This document shows, in pieces, positions 21,125 to 31,006 of a stretch of DNA of 64,000 nucleotides. Each line of letters begins with the position of its first letter. Position 1 is the stretch's first letter. Below the pieces are notes generated by a model, which saw only the letters and a list, made by a program, of their open reading frames with translations, did not search any database and was not told where the DNA came from. This DNA is from Azonexaceae bacterium (lineage in GTDB: Bacteria; Pseudomonadota; Gammaproteobacteria; Burkholderiales; Rhodocyclaceae). The DNA lies in assembly GCA_013335535.1 (NCBI GenBank), contig JAAXVL010000008.1, positions 62,001-126,000 on the forward strand. The letters run 5' to 3'. The translations under genes and the position numbers were made by a program.

Positions 21125-21790
21125 ATGCGCTTCCTGCTCATTCTGCCCCTGCTGCTGATCGCCGGCCTGTGCCGGGCCGACCCGTGCGACGAGTTGCCCA
21201 AACCATCGGTCACCATCAAGCGCATCGACGAGCGCATCAGCTACAACACGGAGTACAGCTACCGCTCGCTGACCAACATCGGCACCTCGGTGGCCCGCCC
21301 CGGCAGGCAGGTGCTCGGCCTGACCCGCGGCAATGCGACGGTCGGTTTTGCCTCGAACACGCCGTCGATCACCGACCCGAGCGGGCGCTGGGAATGCGCC
21401 AGCCCGCAGATCACGCTGAGCTTCGGCTTCAGCCCGATGACCGTCTACGTCGCCCGCGAATTCCCCGAAGGCAGCTGTGCCTACAAGGAAATCCACGAAC
21501 ACGAAATGCGGCACGTCGAAACCTACCAGAAGCACATCGCCAGCATCGAAAAGGAACTGACCGAGTCCCTGAATGCCCGCTTTGCCACCGGCGCCGTCTG
21601 GCGCGGCCCGGTCGGCCAGACCGCCAGCCGGTTGCGGCAGGAGCTCGACGCGCGCTGGGCACCCTACGTCCAGCGACAGATCAAGCGCGTCGACGAAGCC
21701 CAGGCCAGCATCGACACGGCCGAAGAATACGAGCGCGTCGCCAATGCCTGCGACGGCGAGATCCGCAAAGTGCTACGCGGTAAATCATGA
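21125..21790 (+). CDS. Secreted putative zinc metalloprotease-like protein (HEMRH motif)
   Basis: The 221-residue product has a signal peptide (MRFLLILPLLLIAGLCRA) and a HEXXH sequence, HEMRH, inside CAYKEIHEHEMRHVETYQKH, followed by a helical C-terminal half. This resembles the DUF922-like secreted metallopeptidase group. Activity is not shown. It starts 12 bp after the gamma-carbonic-anhydrase gene and its TGA overlaps the next start codon (ATGA), so it belongs to a three-gene operon. Confidence 0.7.
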   Translation: MRFLLILPLLLIAGLCRADPCDELPKPSVTIKRIDERISYNTEYSYRSLTNIGTSVARPGRQVLGLTRGNATVGFASNTPSITDPSGRWECASPQITLSFGFSPMTVYVAREFPEGSCAYKEIHEHEMRHVETYQKHIASIEKELTESLNARFATGAVWRGPVGQTASRLRQELDARWAPYVQRQIKRVDEAQASIDTAEEYERVANACDGEIRKVLRGKS

Positions 21791-22440
21791 GCGACTTTGC
21801 CACGCAGATTCAGGATGCACTGCAACCCCTGGCCGACGCCACGAGAGCCAAGGCGATGGCGGCCTACATGAAAGGGAAATTCCATTTTCTCGGCATCCAG
21901 ACCCCGGCCCGACGTCAGGCCGCGCTGCCCGTCATCCGCGCCTTCACGGGAAACCCGGTCGACGCTGCCGTGGAATTATGGGCCTTGCCGGCGCGCGAAT
22001 ATCAGTACGTTGCCGTCGACCTGCTACGTCGACAAAACAGGCGACTGACGGCGGCCGATCTGCCTGCGCTGGAGGCACTGGTCCAGACCAAATCCTGGTG
22101 GGACAGCGTAGACGGTCTGGCTCCGACGATAGGCGCCATCGTCGCCCGTGAGCCGCAACTGGTCAGCCGTATGGATGCCCTGATCGGTGCCCCCGACTTC
22201 TGGCTGCGGCGCGTCGCCCTGCTCCACCAGCTGGACTGGAAAGAAAACACCGATACGGCACGGCTCTTCGATTTCTGCCTGCGCTGTGCCGGTGAACGGG
22301 AATTTTTCATCCGAAAGGCCATCGGCTGGGCGCTGCGCCAATACGCCCGCACCGACCCGGCGGCGGTACGCCGTTTTCTCGACGAAAACCGCGAAAAAAT
22401 CTCGGGACTATCCTTCCGGGAAGCGGCGAAACACCTGTAG
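21787..22440 (+). CDS. DNA alkylation repair protein (AlkD-like HEAT-repeat glycosylase)
   Basis: The 217-residue alpha-helical protein has the AlkC/AlkD HEAT-like repeat pattern: YMKGKFHFLGIQTPARR, ELWALPAREYQYVAVDLL, LVQTKSWWDSVDGLAP and FIRKAIGWALRQYARTDP. AlkD enzymes remove N3- and N7-alkylated purines without base flipping. The start codon overlaps the preceding stop. A strong bidirectional terminator follows. Confidence 0.88.
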   Translation: MSDFATQIQDALQPLADATRAKAMAAYMKGKFHFLGIQTPARRQAALPVIRAFTGNPVDAAVELWALPAREYQYVAVDLLRRQNRRLTAADLPALEALVQTKSWWDSVDGLAPTIGAIVAREPQLVSRMDALIGAPDFWLRRVALLHQLDWKENTDTARLFDFCLRCAGEREFFIRKAIGWALRQYARTDPAAVRRFLDENREKISGLSFREAAKHL

Positions 22441-22450
22441 CCCGGACGAA

Positions 22451-22481
22451 AAAAAGCCACTATCCGTGGATAGTGGCTTTT
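22451..22481. terminator. Bidirectional terminator between the AlkD-like gene and fliW
   Basis: A 14-bp perfect stem (AAAAGCCACTATCC / GGATAGTGGCTTTT) with a GT loop, A-rich on the left and T-rich on the right, lies between two convergent genes. Confidence 0.9.
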
Positions 22482-22499
22482 GCCTGACTTGGAAACGCG

Positions 22500-22943
22500 T
22501 TAAACCGCGCTTACCAGATTGGACAGCGTGATGTTCGGGCTCATCTTTTCCATGATCTTCTGCAAACCGACCCGCGCCCTGGTATTGATCAGCAGCGGCG
22601 CGCGCAGGTTGGGCATGATCGCCGCCTTGCCACCTTCGTCCTGCTTGAACAGCACCTGCATGACCAACACATCCTCGGGAGCAGGCGACTGCAGCAGGGC
22701 GTTTTCGGCGTCGGTCAATGCCAACTCATAGTTGAAGCCCAATGTCGTCGGGTCAACAATCTGGAAAGCCAGCGTCGGATCATCGAGCGATTGCAGGGTA
22801 AAGCTGGTCGGTTGCTCCTTGCCCTCCTCGTGCGCCAGCATGAAGCGCTTGCTGCCTTCAAAGCCAACCAGGCCACTCGGGAAATTGATGACTTTTTCCG
22901 GGCTTATCTCGACTGCACCAAACAAATAGGTTTCAATTTTCAT
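22500..22943 (-). CDS. fliW: Flagellar assembly factor FliW
   Basis: The 147-residue protein has FliW signatures: [39 protein letters not shown] and the C-terminal [19 protein letters not shown]. FliW binds flagellin and, in many bacteria, antagonises the RNA regulator CsrA, coupling flagellin level to its translation. csrA and flagellin genes are not in the window. It is divergent from tex, with 128 bp between starts. Confidence 0.95.
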   Translation of the reverse strand: MKIETYLFGAVEISPEKVINFPSGLVGFEGSKRFMLAHEEGKEQPTSFTLQSLDDPTLAFQIVDPTTLGFNYELALTDAENALLQSPAPEDVLVMQVLFKQDEGGKAAIMPNLRAPLLINTRARVGLQKIMEKMSPNITLSNLVSAV

Positions 22944-23071
22944 TTTTATTTTCCTCTCAATCTGAATGCCAATTACATATCCTACACCAAGTGCCTATCC
23001 GTGGTGATGGTTGTATTTTCCACCACTATTGCGCATAGTGCACCCCCCAATTTTGCTGCACTGCCGCACCC

Positions 23072-25393
23072 ATGCTGCCACCCATCGAACACCGCATTGC
23101 CGCCGAACTCGGCGTCCGCCCGGCCCAGGTCAACGCCGCCATCGCCCTGCTTGACGAAGGCGCCACCGTGCCCTTCATCTCGCGCTACCGCAAGGAAGCG
23201 ACCGATGGTCTGGACGACACCCAGCTGCGTAACCTCGAAGAGCGCCTGACCTACCTGCGCGACCTCGAAGATCGCCGGGCGGCGATCCTCGCCAGCATCG
23301 ACGAACAAGGCAAACTGACGCCGGAACTCAAAGCAGAGATCAGCGATGCCGAAACCAAGCAGCGCCTCGAAGACCTTTATCTGCCGTACAAGCAGAAGCG
23401 CCGCACCAAGGCGCAGATCGCCCGCGGAGCCGGCATTGAGCCGCTGGCCCTGGCCCTGCTTGAGAACCCTGAGCTGACGCCGGACGACGAGGCCGAGAAA
23501 TACCTCAACGCCGAGGCCGGCTTTGCCGACGCCAAGGCCGTGCTCGACGGCGCCCGGCAGATTCTCATGGAGCGCTTCGCCGAGGATGCCAGCCTGCTGC
23601 AAAGCCTGCGCGAGTACCTCAACGAACACGGCCACGTCCGCTCGACCGTCGTCGAAGGCAAGGAAACCGAAGGCGCCAAGTTCCGCGACTGGTTCGACTT
23701 CGCCGAGCCGATCGCCACCATGCCCTCGCATCGTGCCCTGGCGCTCCTGCGCGGCCGCAACGAAGGCATGCTGTCGGTGACGCTGGTCCTCGATTCGGAG
23801 CTCAACGAAGAGGCCGTCAAGCCGGGCAGCCAGAACCCCTGCGAGCAGCGCATCGCCGCCCGTTTCGGCATCCGGCCGCAGGGCCGCCCGGCCGACAAGT
23901 GGCTGAGCGACACCGTGCGCTGGACCTGGAAGATCAAGGTCTTCACCCACCTCGAACTCGAACTCATGAACGAGCTGCGCGAACGCGCCGAGGAAGAAGC
24001 CATTCGCGTCTTCGGCCGTAACCTCAAGGACCTGCTGCTCGCCGCCCCGGCCGGCCAGCACGTCACGATGGGCATCGACCCGGGCATCCGCACTGGCTGC
24101 AAAATCGCCATCGTCGACGCCACCGGCAAGATGCTTGACCACGCCACCATCTACCCGCACGAGCCGCGCTGCGACTGGGACGGCTCAATGTCGACCATCG
24201 CCCGCCTGGCCTCGAAGCACCAGGTCAGCCTGGTCGCCATCGGCAACGGCACGGCCAGCCGCGAAACCGACAAGCTCGTGCAGGATGTCATGAAGCGTTA
24301 CCCGGAAGCGCGACTGCAGAAGATCGTCGTCTCCGAAGCCGGCGCTTCGGTCTATTCGGCCTCGGAATTCGCCGCCAAGGAATTCCCCGACCTCGACGTC
24401 TCGATCCGCGGCGCCGTCTCCATCGCCCGCCGCCTGCAGGACCCGCTGGCCGAGCTGGTCAAGATCGAGCCGAAGTCCATCGGCGTCGGCCAGTACCAGC
24501 ACGATGTCTCGCAGACCAAGCTGGCGAAGAATCTCGACGCCGTCGTCGAGGATTGCGTCAATGCCGTCGGCGTCGATCTCAACACCGCCTCGGTGCCTTT
24601 GCTGACGCGCATTTCCGGCCTCAACGCCGGCCTGGCCGCCAACATCGTGAGCTACCGCGATGCCCACGGCGCCTTCCGCTCGCGCGACGAACTCAAGAAG
24701 GTGCCGCGCCTCGGCGACAAGACCTTCGAACAGGCCGCCGGCTTCCTGCGCGTGCCGAACGGCGACAATCCGCTCGACGCCTCGTCGGTGCACCCGGAAG
24801 CCTACCCGGTCGTCGAGAAAATCATTGTCGACCTCGGCAAGTCGATCAAGGACATCCTCGGCGACAGCCGCGCGCTCAAGGGCCTGAATCCGTCGAGATA
24901 CACCGACGAGCGTTTCGGCCTGCCGACCGTGCAGGACATTTTCAAGGAACTGGAGAAACCCGGCCGCGACCCGCGCCCCGAGTTCAAGACGGCGACCTTT
25001 GCCGACGGTGTCGAAAAGGTTTCCGACCTGCGTCCGGGCATGATTTTGGAGGGAGTCGTCACCAATGTCGCCGCCTTCGGCGCTTTTGTCGACATTGGCG
25101 TGCATCAGGATGGCCTCGTGCACGTCTCGGCGCTCTCCAACACCTTCGTCAAGGACCCGCACAGCATCGTCAAGGCCGGCCAGGTGGTGAAGGTCAAGGT
25201 GCTCGAAGTCGACCTGCAACGCCAGCGCATCGCGCTGACCATGCGCATGAGCGACGAGCCAAGCCAGGCCAAGCGCCACGACAACGCCACTGCCGGACGC
25301 GGCAATGCACCGGTTCGTCCGCAACAACGCAGCAGCGGCCCGGCGCCGGCCAACAACGCGATGGCGTCGGCGTTTGCCAAGCTGCGCAAGTAG
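23072..25393 (+). CDS. tex: Tex family RNA-binding transcription accessory protein
   Basis: The 773-residue protein has the full Tex layout: N-terminal helical Tex domain ([20 protein letters not shown]), YqgF/RNase H-like domain ([17 protein letters not shown]), helix-hairpin-helix ([20 protein letters not shown]) and S1 domain ([20 protein letters not shown]). Tex is a conserved nucleic-acid-binding protein tied to transcription and toxin expression in some pathogens. The last 40 residues are a low-complexity Gln/Pro/Ala tail. A near-consensus copy of the dispersed element lies downstream. Confidence 0.97.
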   Translation: MLPPIEHRIAAELGVRPAQVNAAIALLDEGATVPFISRYRKEATDGLDDTQLRNLEERLTYLRDLEDRRAAILASIDEQGKLTPELKAEISDAETKQRLEDLYLPYKQKRRTKAQIARGAGIEPLALALLENPELTPDDEAEKYLNAEAGFADAKAVLDGARQILMERFAEDASLLQSLREYLNEHGHVRSTVVEGKETEGAKFRDWFDFAEPIATMPSHRALALLRGRNEGMLSVTLVLDSELNEEAVKPGSQNPCEQRIAARFGIRPQGRPADKWLSDTVRWTWKIKVFTHLELELMNELRERAEEEAIRVFGRNLKDLLLAAPAGQHVTMGIDPGIRTGCKIAIVDATGKMLDHATIYPHEPRCDWDGSMSTIARLASKHQVSLVAIGNGTASRETDKLVQDVMKRYPEARLQKIVVSEAGASVYSASEFAAKEFPDLDVSIRGAVSIARRLQDPLAELVKIEPKSIGVGQYQHDVSQTKLAKNLDAVVEDCVNAVGVDLNTASVPLLTRISGLNAGLAANIVSYRDAHGAFRSRDELKKVPRLGDKTFEQAAGFLRVPNGDNPLDASSVHPEAYPVVEKIIVDLGKSIKDILGDSRALKGLNPSRYTDERFGLPTVQDIFKELEKPGRDPRPEFKTATFADGVEKVSDLRPGMILEGVVTNVAAFGAFVDIGVHQDGLVHVSALSNTFVKDPHSIVKAGQVVKVKVLEVDLQRQRIALTMRMSDEPSQAKRHDNATAGRGNAPVRPQQRSSGPAPANNAMASAFAKLRK

Positions 25394-25440
25394 TTCCTCC
25401 GGTCACCGTGGGTGATCGCCACGGCAATAACGGCGAATCT

Positions 25441-25475
25441 CACGGTCAACCGGAAAAAATGGCCAAAATTGAAAT
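25441..25475 (-). repeat. Dispersed element, copy 7 (intergenic, near-consensus)
   Basis: CACGGTCAACCGGAAAAAAT followed by GGCCAAAATTGAAAT. It is the cleanest copy across the A/T tracts; it lies 47 bp after the tex stop and 133 bp before the next start codon. Confidence 0.92.
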
Positions 25476-25607
25476 GCGGCGGCGGGCTTGGCCAGGGCGA
25501 AGCTCGCTGACCGTTGCATTTGCTTACAACCTGCAACAGCATCATGACAGCCGGATGGCACTTTAAGACGTAGACTGACGTCATCAAATCGCCATTCATC
25601 CGCCATC

Positions 25608-26945
25608 ATGAAACGCCACCTGCTTTACCTCGCCCTCATCCCCCTCGGTCTCTGGGGCATCTTCGCCCTGCCCGACGTGCTCGCCACCAACCCGGAAGGC
25701 CCCTGGGCCTGGCGCAAGCCGCTGATCATCCTCTCCGGACTGCTCGCCCTGTGGTGGGTCAGCGCCGGAATGCTGCTCGCCGCCCGCCCGCGCTGGCTGG
25801 AGGCGCGTTCTGGTGGGCTCGACAAGCTCTACCGCCTGCACAAGAACATCGGCATCGGCGCCGGCATCCTGGTCCTTACCCACTACCTGCTCGAATGGCT
25901 GCCCAAGACCCTCTCCAAAGCCGGCCTGATCACCGGCCCGAATCGCCCGCGCGGACCGCACGGCGAACCCGAGATGTGGATCGACCTAGCCAAAGATGTC
26001 GGAGAATGGGCCGGCTACATCCTGCTCGGACTGGTCGTCATCGCCCTCGTCAAACGCATTCCCTACCGCTATTTCCGCTGGGTGCACAAGGCGTTTGGCG
26101 CCGTTTTCCTGGCTGGCGCTTTCCACGGCCTGATCCTCATGCCAAGCACCTTCTGGCAAAGCCCGCTCGGCTGGCTGACCGCCGCGCTTGCCGCTGCCGG
26201 CGTCGTCCCCGCCGTGCTCTCGCTGTCGAATCGTATCGGCCGCAACCGCCAACATCACGCCCAGATCGTTTCAATCGGCCAGCACAACGGCAAGTTGCTT
26301 GAAATCGTCTGCCGCCCGGAAAAGAACTGGCCCGGCCACAAGGCCGGACAATTCCTCTTCGCCAACTTCGGCTCGCGCGGCGAAGGTGCCCACCCGTTCA
26401 CCATCGCCTCGGCCTGGAACGCGCAGGAAGGCACGCTGACCCTGGCCATCAAGGCACTCGGCGATTTCACGGCCCAGCTCCCGGCCTTGATCGAGGCTGG
26501 CCAGACGATCACCCTCGAAGGCCCCTACGGCGCATTTGATTTTTCGCCCAAAACTCCGGTTGACCGTGGCAACACAGCGCACCAAGTCTGGGTCGCCGGC
26601 GGCATCGGCATCACGCCCTTCCTCGCCCGCCTTGAGCAACTTGCGGCCGCCACTACGCCGACGAACTCCACGGCCGATCTTTTCTACTGCACGCCAAACG
26701 CCGCAGCGGGCGATTTCCCCGAACATCTCGAAGCCCTGTGCCAAGCCGCCGGCGTGCGCCTGCACCGACGCCAGACCGACAACACCGGCCCGCTCTCGGC
26801 GCAGGAAGTCGCCGCCACACTCCAGCCCGACAGCACCGTCTGGTTCTGCGGCCCAGCCGCCTGGGGCAAGGCGCTGGACGAAGCACTGCACCGCAGCGGC
26901 CTGTCCCGCATCGCCTTTCACCAGGAGGCCTTCGAGTTCCGCTAA
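25608..26945 (+). CDS. Ferric-reductase-like transmembrane flavoprotein
   Basis: The 445-residue protein has about six N-terminal transmembrane helices with paired His residues (LHKNIGIGAGILVLTHYLLEW and RWVHKAFGAVFLAGAFHGL) expected to hold two hemes, then an FAD domain (GAHPFTIAS) and an NAD domain (VWVAGGIGITPFLARL, FCGPAAWG). The layout is that of the predicted ferric reductase/NADPH oxidase superfamily. Between GPYGAFDF and HQVWVAGGIGI, where relatives have a short linker, a copy of the dispersed element encodes SPKTPVDRGNTA (about residues 309-322). Confidence 0.85.
   Translation: MKRHLLYLALIPLGLWGIFALPDVLATNPEGPWAWRKPLIILSGLLALWWVSAGMLLAARPRWLEARSGGLDKLYRLHKNIGIGAGILVLTHYLLEWLPKTLSKAGLITGPNRPRGPHGEPEMWIDLAKDVGEWAGYILLGLVVIALVKRIPYRYFRWVHKAFGAVFLAGAFHGLILMPSTFWQSPLGWLTAALAAAGVVPAVLSLSNRIGRNRQHHAQIVSIGQHNGKLLEIVCRPEKNWPGHKAGQFLFANFGSRGEGAHPFTIASAWNAQEGTLTLAIKALGDFTAQLPALIEAGQTITLEGPYGAFDFSPKTPVDRGNTAHQVWVAGGIGITPFLARLEQLAAATTPTNSTADLFYCTPNAAAGDFPEHLEALCQAAGVRLHRRQTDNTGPLSAQEVAATLQPDSTVWFCGPAAWGKALDEALHRSGLSRIAFHQEAFEFR
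26534..26572 (+). repeat. Dispersed element, copy 8 (inside the ferric-reductase-like gene)
   Basis: Perfect core CCGGTTGACCGTGGCAA preceded by TTTTTCGCCCAAAACT. It is translated in frame as SPKTPVDRGN at a surface-loop position between the FAD and NAD domains. Confidence 0.9.
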
Positions 26946-26995
26946 GCCCCGCCTCGACTGATATGATTCGTCCTCCCCAACGAACATATGCAGTC

Positions 26996-27340
26996 ATGAT
27001 CAAGGCATTTGGCATCAAAAACTGCGACACCATGAAGAAGGCCATGAACTGGCTGACCGAAAACGGTGTCGCCTACGAATTCATCGATTACAAGAAGGCC
27101 GGCGTCGCCGAGGCGCACTTGCCGGACTGGGCGGCCCGAGCCGGCTGGGAAAAGCTGCTCAACACGCGCGGCCTGATGTGGAAAAAACTCAGCGACGAGG
27201 AACGTTCCAGCGTCGACGAGGCCAAAGCCCTGCGACTGATGGCGCAGTACCCGAGCCTCATCAAACGCCCGGTGCTCGACACTGGCAGCCAACTTATCGT
27301 CGGCTTTGCGCCGGACAACTATGCGGAAAAATTGAAGTGA
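26996..27340 (+). CDS. ArsC/Spx-like thioredoxin-fold protein (YffB type)
   Basis: The 114-residue protein belongs to the ArsC family YffB branch: IKNCDTMKKAMNWL with a single N-terminal cysteine, WEKLLNTRGLMWKKL and YPSLIKRPVLD. The thiol-reductant arsenate pathway is unlikely; YffB relatives bind glutathione, and the role is undefined. The ATG at 26996 matches the standard family start. Its TGA overlaps the GTG start of hslO. Confidence 0.88.
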   Translation: MIKAFGIKNCDTMKKAMNWLTENGVAYEFIDYKKAGVAEAHLPDWAARAGWEKLLNTRGLMWKKLSDEERSSVDEAKALRLMAQYPSLIKRPVLDTGSQLIVGFAPDNYAEKLK

Positions 27341-28215
27341 GCAGCACCATCCAGCGTTTCATTTTCGAAGGCCTCGACATTCGTGGTGCCGTCGTTCATC
27401 TCGGCGCAGCTTGGCAACAGATGCAGGCCGGCCGCGACTATCAGCCGACCGTCGCCCAGCTGCTCGGCGAAACGGCCGCCGTCACGGCCCTGATTGCCGG
27501 CCAGCTCAAGCAACCCGGCCGCCTGACCTTGCAATTGCGCGGCAATGGCCCGATCCAGCTCCTGGTCATGGATTGCAACGAACAACTGCAAATGCGCGGC
27601 ATGGCGCGCAGTAACCCGGTCGTTCTGGCCGCGCCGGTGCCCGAACTACTCGGCGCCCATCAGGGCGGCCAGCTCATGATGAGCCTCGACATGCCCGACG
27701 CCCGCCAGCCCTACCAAAGCTTCGTGCCGATGGTCGGCGACAGCATTGCGACGATCTTCGAGCATTACCTCGAACAGTCCGAACAGCAACCATCGCGCCT
27801 GTTTACGGCGTGCAGCCCGGATGCCGCAGCCTGCCTGTTTCTGCAAAAGATGCCGGCCGCCGACCATCACGACCAGGATGGCTGGCAGCGCATCACCCAG
27901 CTGGCCGCCACGGTCAAGCCAGCCGAGCTGCTTGAACTCGACACCGAAAGCCTGCTCGGCCGCCTCTTCCACGAGGACATGAGCGAACACGGCATCCGCC
28001 TCTACGACCCGCGCCCGGTGGCCTACCACTGCCCCGAGGACCGCAACAAGGTCGCCGACATGATCCGCAGCCTGGGCCATGCCGATGCCGAGGCCATCCT
28101 CGCCGAACACGGCGAAATCGTCATCCGCGACGACATCTGCAACCGCGACTACCGCTTCAGCCCCGACGAGGTGGCAGCCCTGTTCGCCGTCAGCGAAGGC
28201 AAGGCACTGCATTGA
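27337..28215 (+). CDS. hslO: Hsp33 chaperone, with two of the four zinc cysteines missing
   Basis: The 292-residue protein is homologous to Hsp33, a redox-regulated holdase ([47 protein letters not shown]). In canonical Hsp33 the C-terminal zinc site uses CxC and CxxC. Here the corresponding segments are YHCPEDR and DDICNRDY, so only one cysteine of each pair remains. The zinc switch may therefore be lost or changed. The GTG start at 27337 overlaps the previous stop (GTGA); the downstream histidine-kinase start overlaps this stop, so all three genes are coupled. Confidence 0.9.
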   Translation: MSSTIQRFIFEGLDIRGAVVHLGAAWQQMQAGRDYQPTVAQLLGETAAVTALIAGQLKQPGRLTLQLRGNGPIQLLVMDCNEQLQMRGMARSNPVVLAAPVPELLGAHQGGQLMMSLDMPDARQPYQSFVPMVGDSIATIFEHYLEQSEQQPSRLFTACSPDAAACLFLQKMPAADHHDQDGWQRITQLAATVKPAELLELDTESLLGRLFHEDMSEHGIRLYDPRPVAYHCPEDRNKVADMIRSLGHADAEAILAEHGEIVIRDDICNRDYRFSPDEVAALFAVSEGKALH

Positions 28216-29585
28216 CCTTGCCAACCGATACCTTCGTCCTCGGCCGACGGGTCGAACTGCTCTATCGAAACGTCCTGCTCGGGCAGGGCGTTTCACTGAT
28301 CAATGCCTCGGCGCTGACCTGGGTTGCCTCGTCGCTGCTCAACAATCCGGCGATTTACAGCTGGTGGCTGGCTGCCGTCGTTATTGCCGGCCTGCGCATC
28401 AGTCAGGCCATCACCTTCCGGCGAACGGCATCGGACCAACGTTCGGCCAACGCCCTCTGGTGGCGCCAGCGTGCGCTGCTCAGCGCGTGCGGAGCCGGCG
28501 TCGTCTGGGCCGGTGGCGCCCTGCTTCTCATGTCGCAAGGCAACACCTACCTGCAACTGTTCGCCGGGTTCGTCATGTCCGGCATGATCGCCGGCGCCGT
28601 ACCCATCCTTGCGGCCGACCGACTTGTTTTTCGCTGCTACGCCTGGCCAATCTCACTCGCGGTGGCCTTCGGCACCCTTGGCAGCGACCCGTTGCACATT
28701 GCATTCACCGCCATGTCCTTGCTCTTCCTGCTGGCTGTGACACGCAGTGCCGATTTCTTTCACGGCGCCCTGCAGGAAACCTTCCGGCTCGAACATGAAA
28801 AGGATGGCCTGCTGACCGAACTGGCGCACGCCAGAGACGTAGCCGAACGCTCGAACCGCGCCAAGACCGAGTTCCTGGCCAATATCAGCCACGAACTGCG
28901 CACGCCGATGAACGGCATTATCGGCATGGGTGACTTGCTGGCGCTTGAATCACTGACGCCGGAACAACAGGAATTGCTGCACCACCAGCGTGAATCGGCT
29001 GACCACCTGATGCTGCTGATCAACCACCTGATCAAGCTGTCGGCCCTCGAAGCCGGTCATGTCCGAATCAAGCACGCCCCGTTTGCCGTTAGCGGCATGC
29101 TCGAAGGCCTTCTATCCGGCCAACAGAAGGCAGCGGCGGCCAAAAACATCATCTTGTCGCTGCACACCGATCCTGCCTTACCTGAAATCCTGATCGGCGA
29201 CCCCGACCGTCTGCGCCAGATATTCGATCATCTGGTCGGCAACGCCATCAAATTCACCGACCAAGGCAGCGTCGACATTGCAACTCAGCTGCTCGAGTCC
29301 AACGGCAAGATGGCCAAAATCGAGTTTTCAGTCGTCGATACCGGCCCCGGCATGACGCCGGCAGAGCTCGAGATGATCAGCGGCCTGCTCGTTCAGGGTG
29401 ACGGTTCGACCATTAGGAAGCACGGCGGCATCGGCGTCGGCCTGCCCATTGCCCGCAAGCTGGTTGAATTGATGGGTGGGGAACTGATTGTCGAGAGCCT
29501 CGTTGGCAAGGGCTGCACCTTCCGGTTTGCCCTGCCCTTCGCCCTGCCCGAATCAATCGCAGGGAACAACCTGCCGGAAACCTGA
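28212..29585 (+). CDS. Membrane-bound sensor histidine kinase
   Basis: The 457-residue kinase has about six N-terminal transmembrane segments (about 25-180) with no large periplasmic domain, a coiled coil, then HisKA ([20 protein letters not shown], phosphorylated His) and HATPase_c ([12 protein letters not shown]-box, [27 protein letters not shown]). No receiver domain is fused and no response-regulator gene is adjacent. The start is TTG at 28212, overlapping the hslO stop; a TTG at 28218 is equally possible. GATGGCCAAAATCGAG near 29310 resembles half of the dispersed element. Confidence 0.88.
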   Translation: MTLPTDTFVLGRRVELLYRNVLLGQGVSLINASALTWVASSLLNNPAIYSWWLAAVVIAGLRISQAITFRRTASDQRSANALWWRQRALLSACGAGVVWAGGALLLMSQGNTYLQLFAGFVMSGMIAGAVPILAADRLVFRCYAWPISLAVAFGTLGSDPLHIAFTAMSLLFLLAVTRSADFFHGALQETFRLEHEKDGLLTELAHARDVAERSNRAKTEFLANISHELRTPMNGIIGMGDLLALESLTPEQQELLHHQRESADHLMLLINHLIKLSALEAGHVRIKHAPFAVSGMLEGLLSGQQKAAAAKNIILSLHTDPALPEILIGDPDRLRQIFDHLVGNAIKFTDQGSVDIATQLLESNGKMAKIEFSVVDTGPGMTPAELEMISGLLVQGDGSTIRKHGGIGVGLPIARKLVELMGGELIVESLVGKGCTFRFALPFALPESIAGNNLPET

Positions 29586-29608
29586 TCGCCCCGGCACGAC
29601 GGCGTGCC

Positions 29609-31006
29609 TCAGAGCACCTTGCCGGGATTCATCAGGCCGCGCGGATCGAGCGCCTGCTTGAGCGTGCGCATCAGCGCCATCTCGACCGGGCTCTTGTAAC
29701 GCAGGATTTCCTCGCGCTTCAGCTGGCCGATGCCATGCTCGGCCGAAATCGAGCCATTCAGCGCATGCACCGCGTCATGAACGATGCGATGAACCTCGGG
29801 CTCACTGGCCAGGAAGGTGGCGTTGTCGTGCGCGTCGGCCTTGGACAGGTTGTAATGCAGGTTGCCGTCACCAACGTGACCAAAGGCAACGATCCGAATC
29901 CCCGGAAAGGCCGCGGCCAGCGCCGCATCGGCCGTGGCCAGAAACTCCGGAATGCAGGAAACCGGCACCGAAACATCGTGCTTGATGCTGATGCCCTCGA
30001 TCTTCTGCGCTTCGGAAATATGCTCGCGCAGCGCCCACAGCTTTTGCGCCTGCGGGCCGGACTGGGCGATAACGCCATCGACCACCTCGCCGGACTCCAG
30101 CCGGCTGTGCAGCCAGTGCGCCACAGCCGCCGGCTTGCTATCGGAAAATTCGGCCAGCACGTACCACGGGCTGCCTGCCGTCGGCCGCGTCGACTCTGGG
30201 ATGTGTGTAAGGACCAAGCCGAGCGAGGTGTTCGAAATCAGCTCGAAAGCCGTCAGCTGGGCGTCGAAGGCCGCTTTAGCCGCATTGAGCAGATCAACCG
30301 CAGCGGCTGGCGAATCGACATTCAGCCAGCAGGTGGTCCGCGTTTTCGGCAGAGGGAATAGCTTGAGCACGGCGCCGGTGATGATGCCCAGCGTGCCTTC
30401 GGCACCGATGAATAGCTGCTTGAGATCGTAACCGGTGTTGTCCTTGCGCAAACCGCGCCGGCCATCCCAGATGTCGCCGTTGGGCAGAACCACTTCCAGG
30501 CCGAGCGTCAGCTCACGCGTGTTGCCGTAGCGCAAAACCTGCACGCCGCCAGCATTGGTGGAGAGATTGCCGCCGATCTGGCACGTCCCTTCCGATGCCA
30601 GAGCCAACGGAAACAGCCGGTCGACAGCACTTGCGGCCTCCTGAACGGCAGCCAGCGTGCAGCCGGCTTCTACGGAAATCGTGCTGTTTTTCCGGTCGAC
30701 CGTGCAAATGCGGTTCAGACGGCTCAGGCTGATGATTACCGCGCCGCCCGACGCATCGGGCGTCGCCGCGCCGCACAGGCTCGTGTTGCCGCCCTGCGGG
30801 ACAATGGCCACGCCGGCTTCGACGCAGATCTTGACGACCGCAGCCACCTCGGCAGTGCTGCCCGGCCGGACAACGCATTGCGCCGCGCCGCGATAACGGC
30901 CGCGCCAGTCGGTGACGAAGGGCGCGATGTCGGCCGGGTCGGTCAGCACCTGCACTGTGCCGACAACCTCGACCAGACGATCAGGCAGGCTGGGCGTAGA
31001 GGTCAT
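29609..31006 (-). CDS. FAD-linked oxidase (glycolate oxidase GlcD / D-lactate dehydrogenase type)
   Basis: The 465-residue flavoprotein has an N-terminal PCMH/FAD_binding_4 domain ([63 protein letters not shown]) and a C-terminal FAD-oxidase domain ([27 protein letters not shown]). It oxidises a 2-hydroxy acid; substrate uncertain. [11 protein letters not shown] at 31006 is the natural start, overlapping the last 26 bp of rimO. Residues 99-110 ([12 protein letters not shown]) are encoded by a copy of the dispersed element. Confidence 0.85.
   Translation of the reverse strand: MTSTPSLPDRLVEVVGTVQVLTDPADIAPFVTDWRGRYRGAAQCVVRPGSTAEVAAVVKICVEAGVAIVPQGGNTSLCGAATPDASGGAVIISLSRLNRICTVDRKNSTISVEAGCTLAAVQEAASAVDRLFPLALASEGTCQIGGNLSTNAGGVQVLRYGNTRELTLGLEVVLPNGDIWDGRRGLRKDNTGYDLKQLFIGAEGTLGIITGAVLKLFPLPKTRTTCWLNVDSPAAAVDLLNAAKAAFDAQLTAFELISNTSLGLVLTHIPESTRPTAGSPWYVLAEFSDSKPAAVAHWLHSRLESGEVVDGVIAQSGPQAQKLWALREHISEAQKIEGISIKHDVSVPVSCIPEFLATADAALAAAFPGIRIVAFGHVGDGNLHYNLSKADAHDNATFLASEPEVHRIVHDAVHALNGSISAEHGIGQLKREEILRYKSPVEMALMRTLKQALDPRGLMNPGKVL
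30676..30707 (+). repeat. Dispersed element, copy 9 (inside the FAD-linked oxidase gene)
   Basis: TTTTTCCGGTCGACCGTGCAA: the core has two mismatches (C for T, C for G). The upstream A/T tract is less clear. It encodes a stretch that fits the family consensus, so it may be an adapted or eroded copy. Confidence 0.55.

Noticed and set aside
27906-27925. CCACGGTCAAGCCAGCC in hslO resembles the element core
   Set aside because: Only ten bases match and there are no A/T tracts; the encoded segment is normal for Hsp33.
29295-29330. GATGGCCAAAATCGAG in the histidine kinase resembles the A/T half of the element
   Set aside because: The GC core is not recognisable; kept only as a remark in the gene entry.
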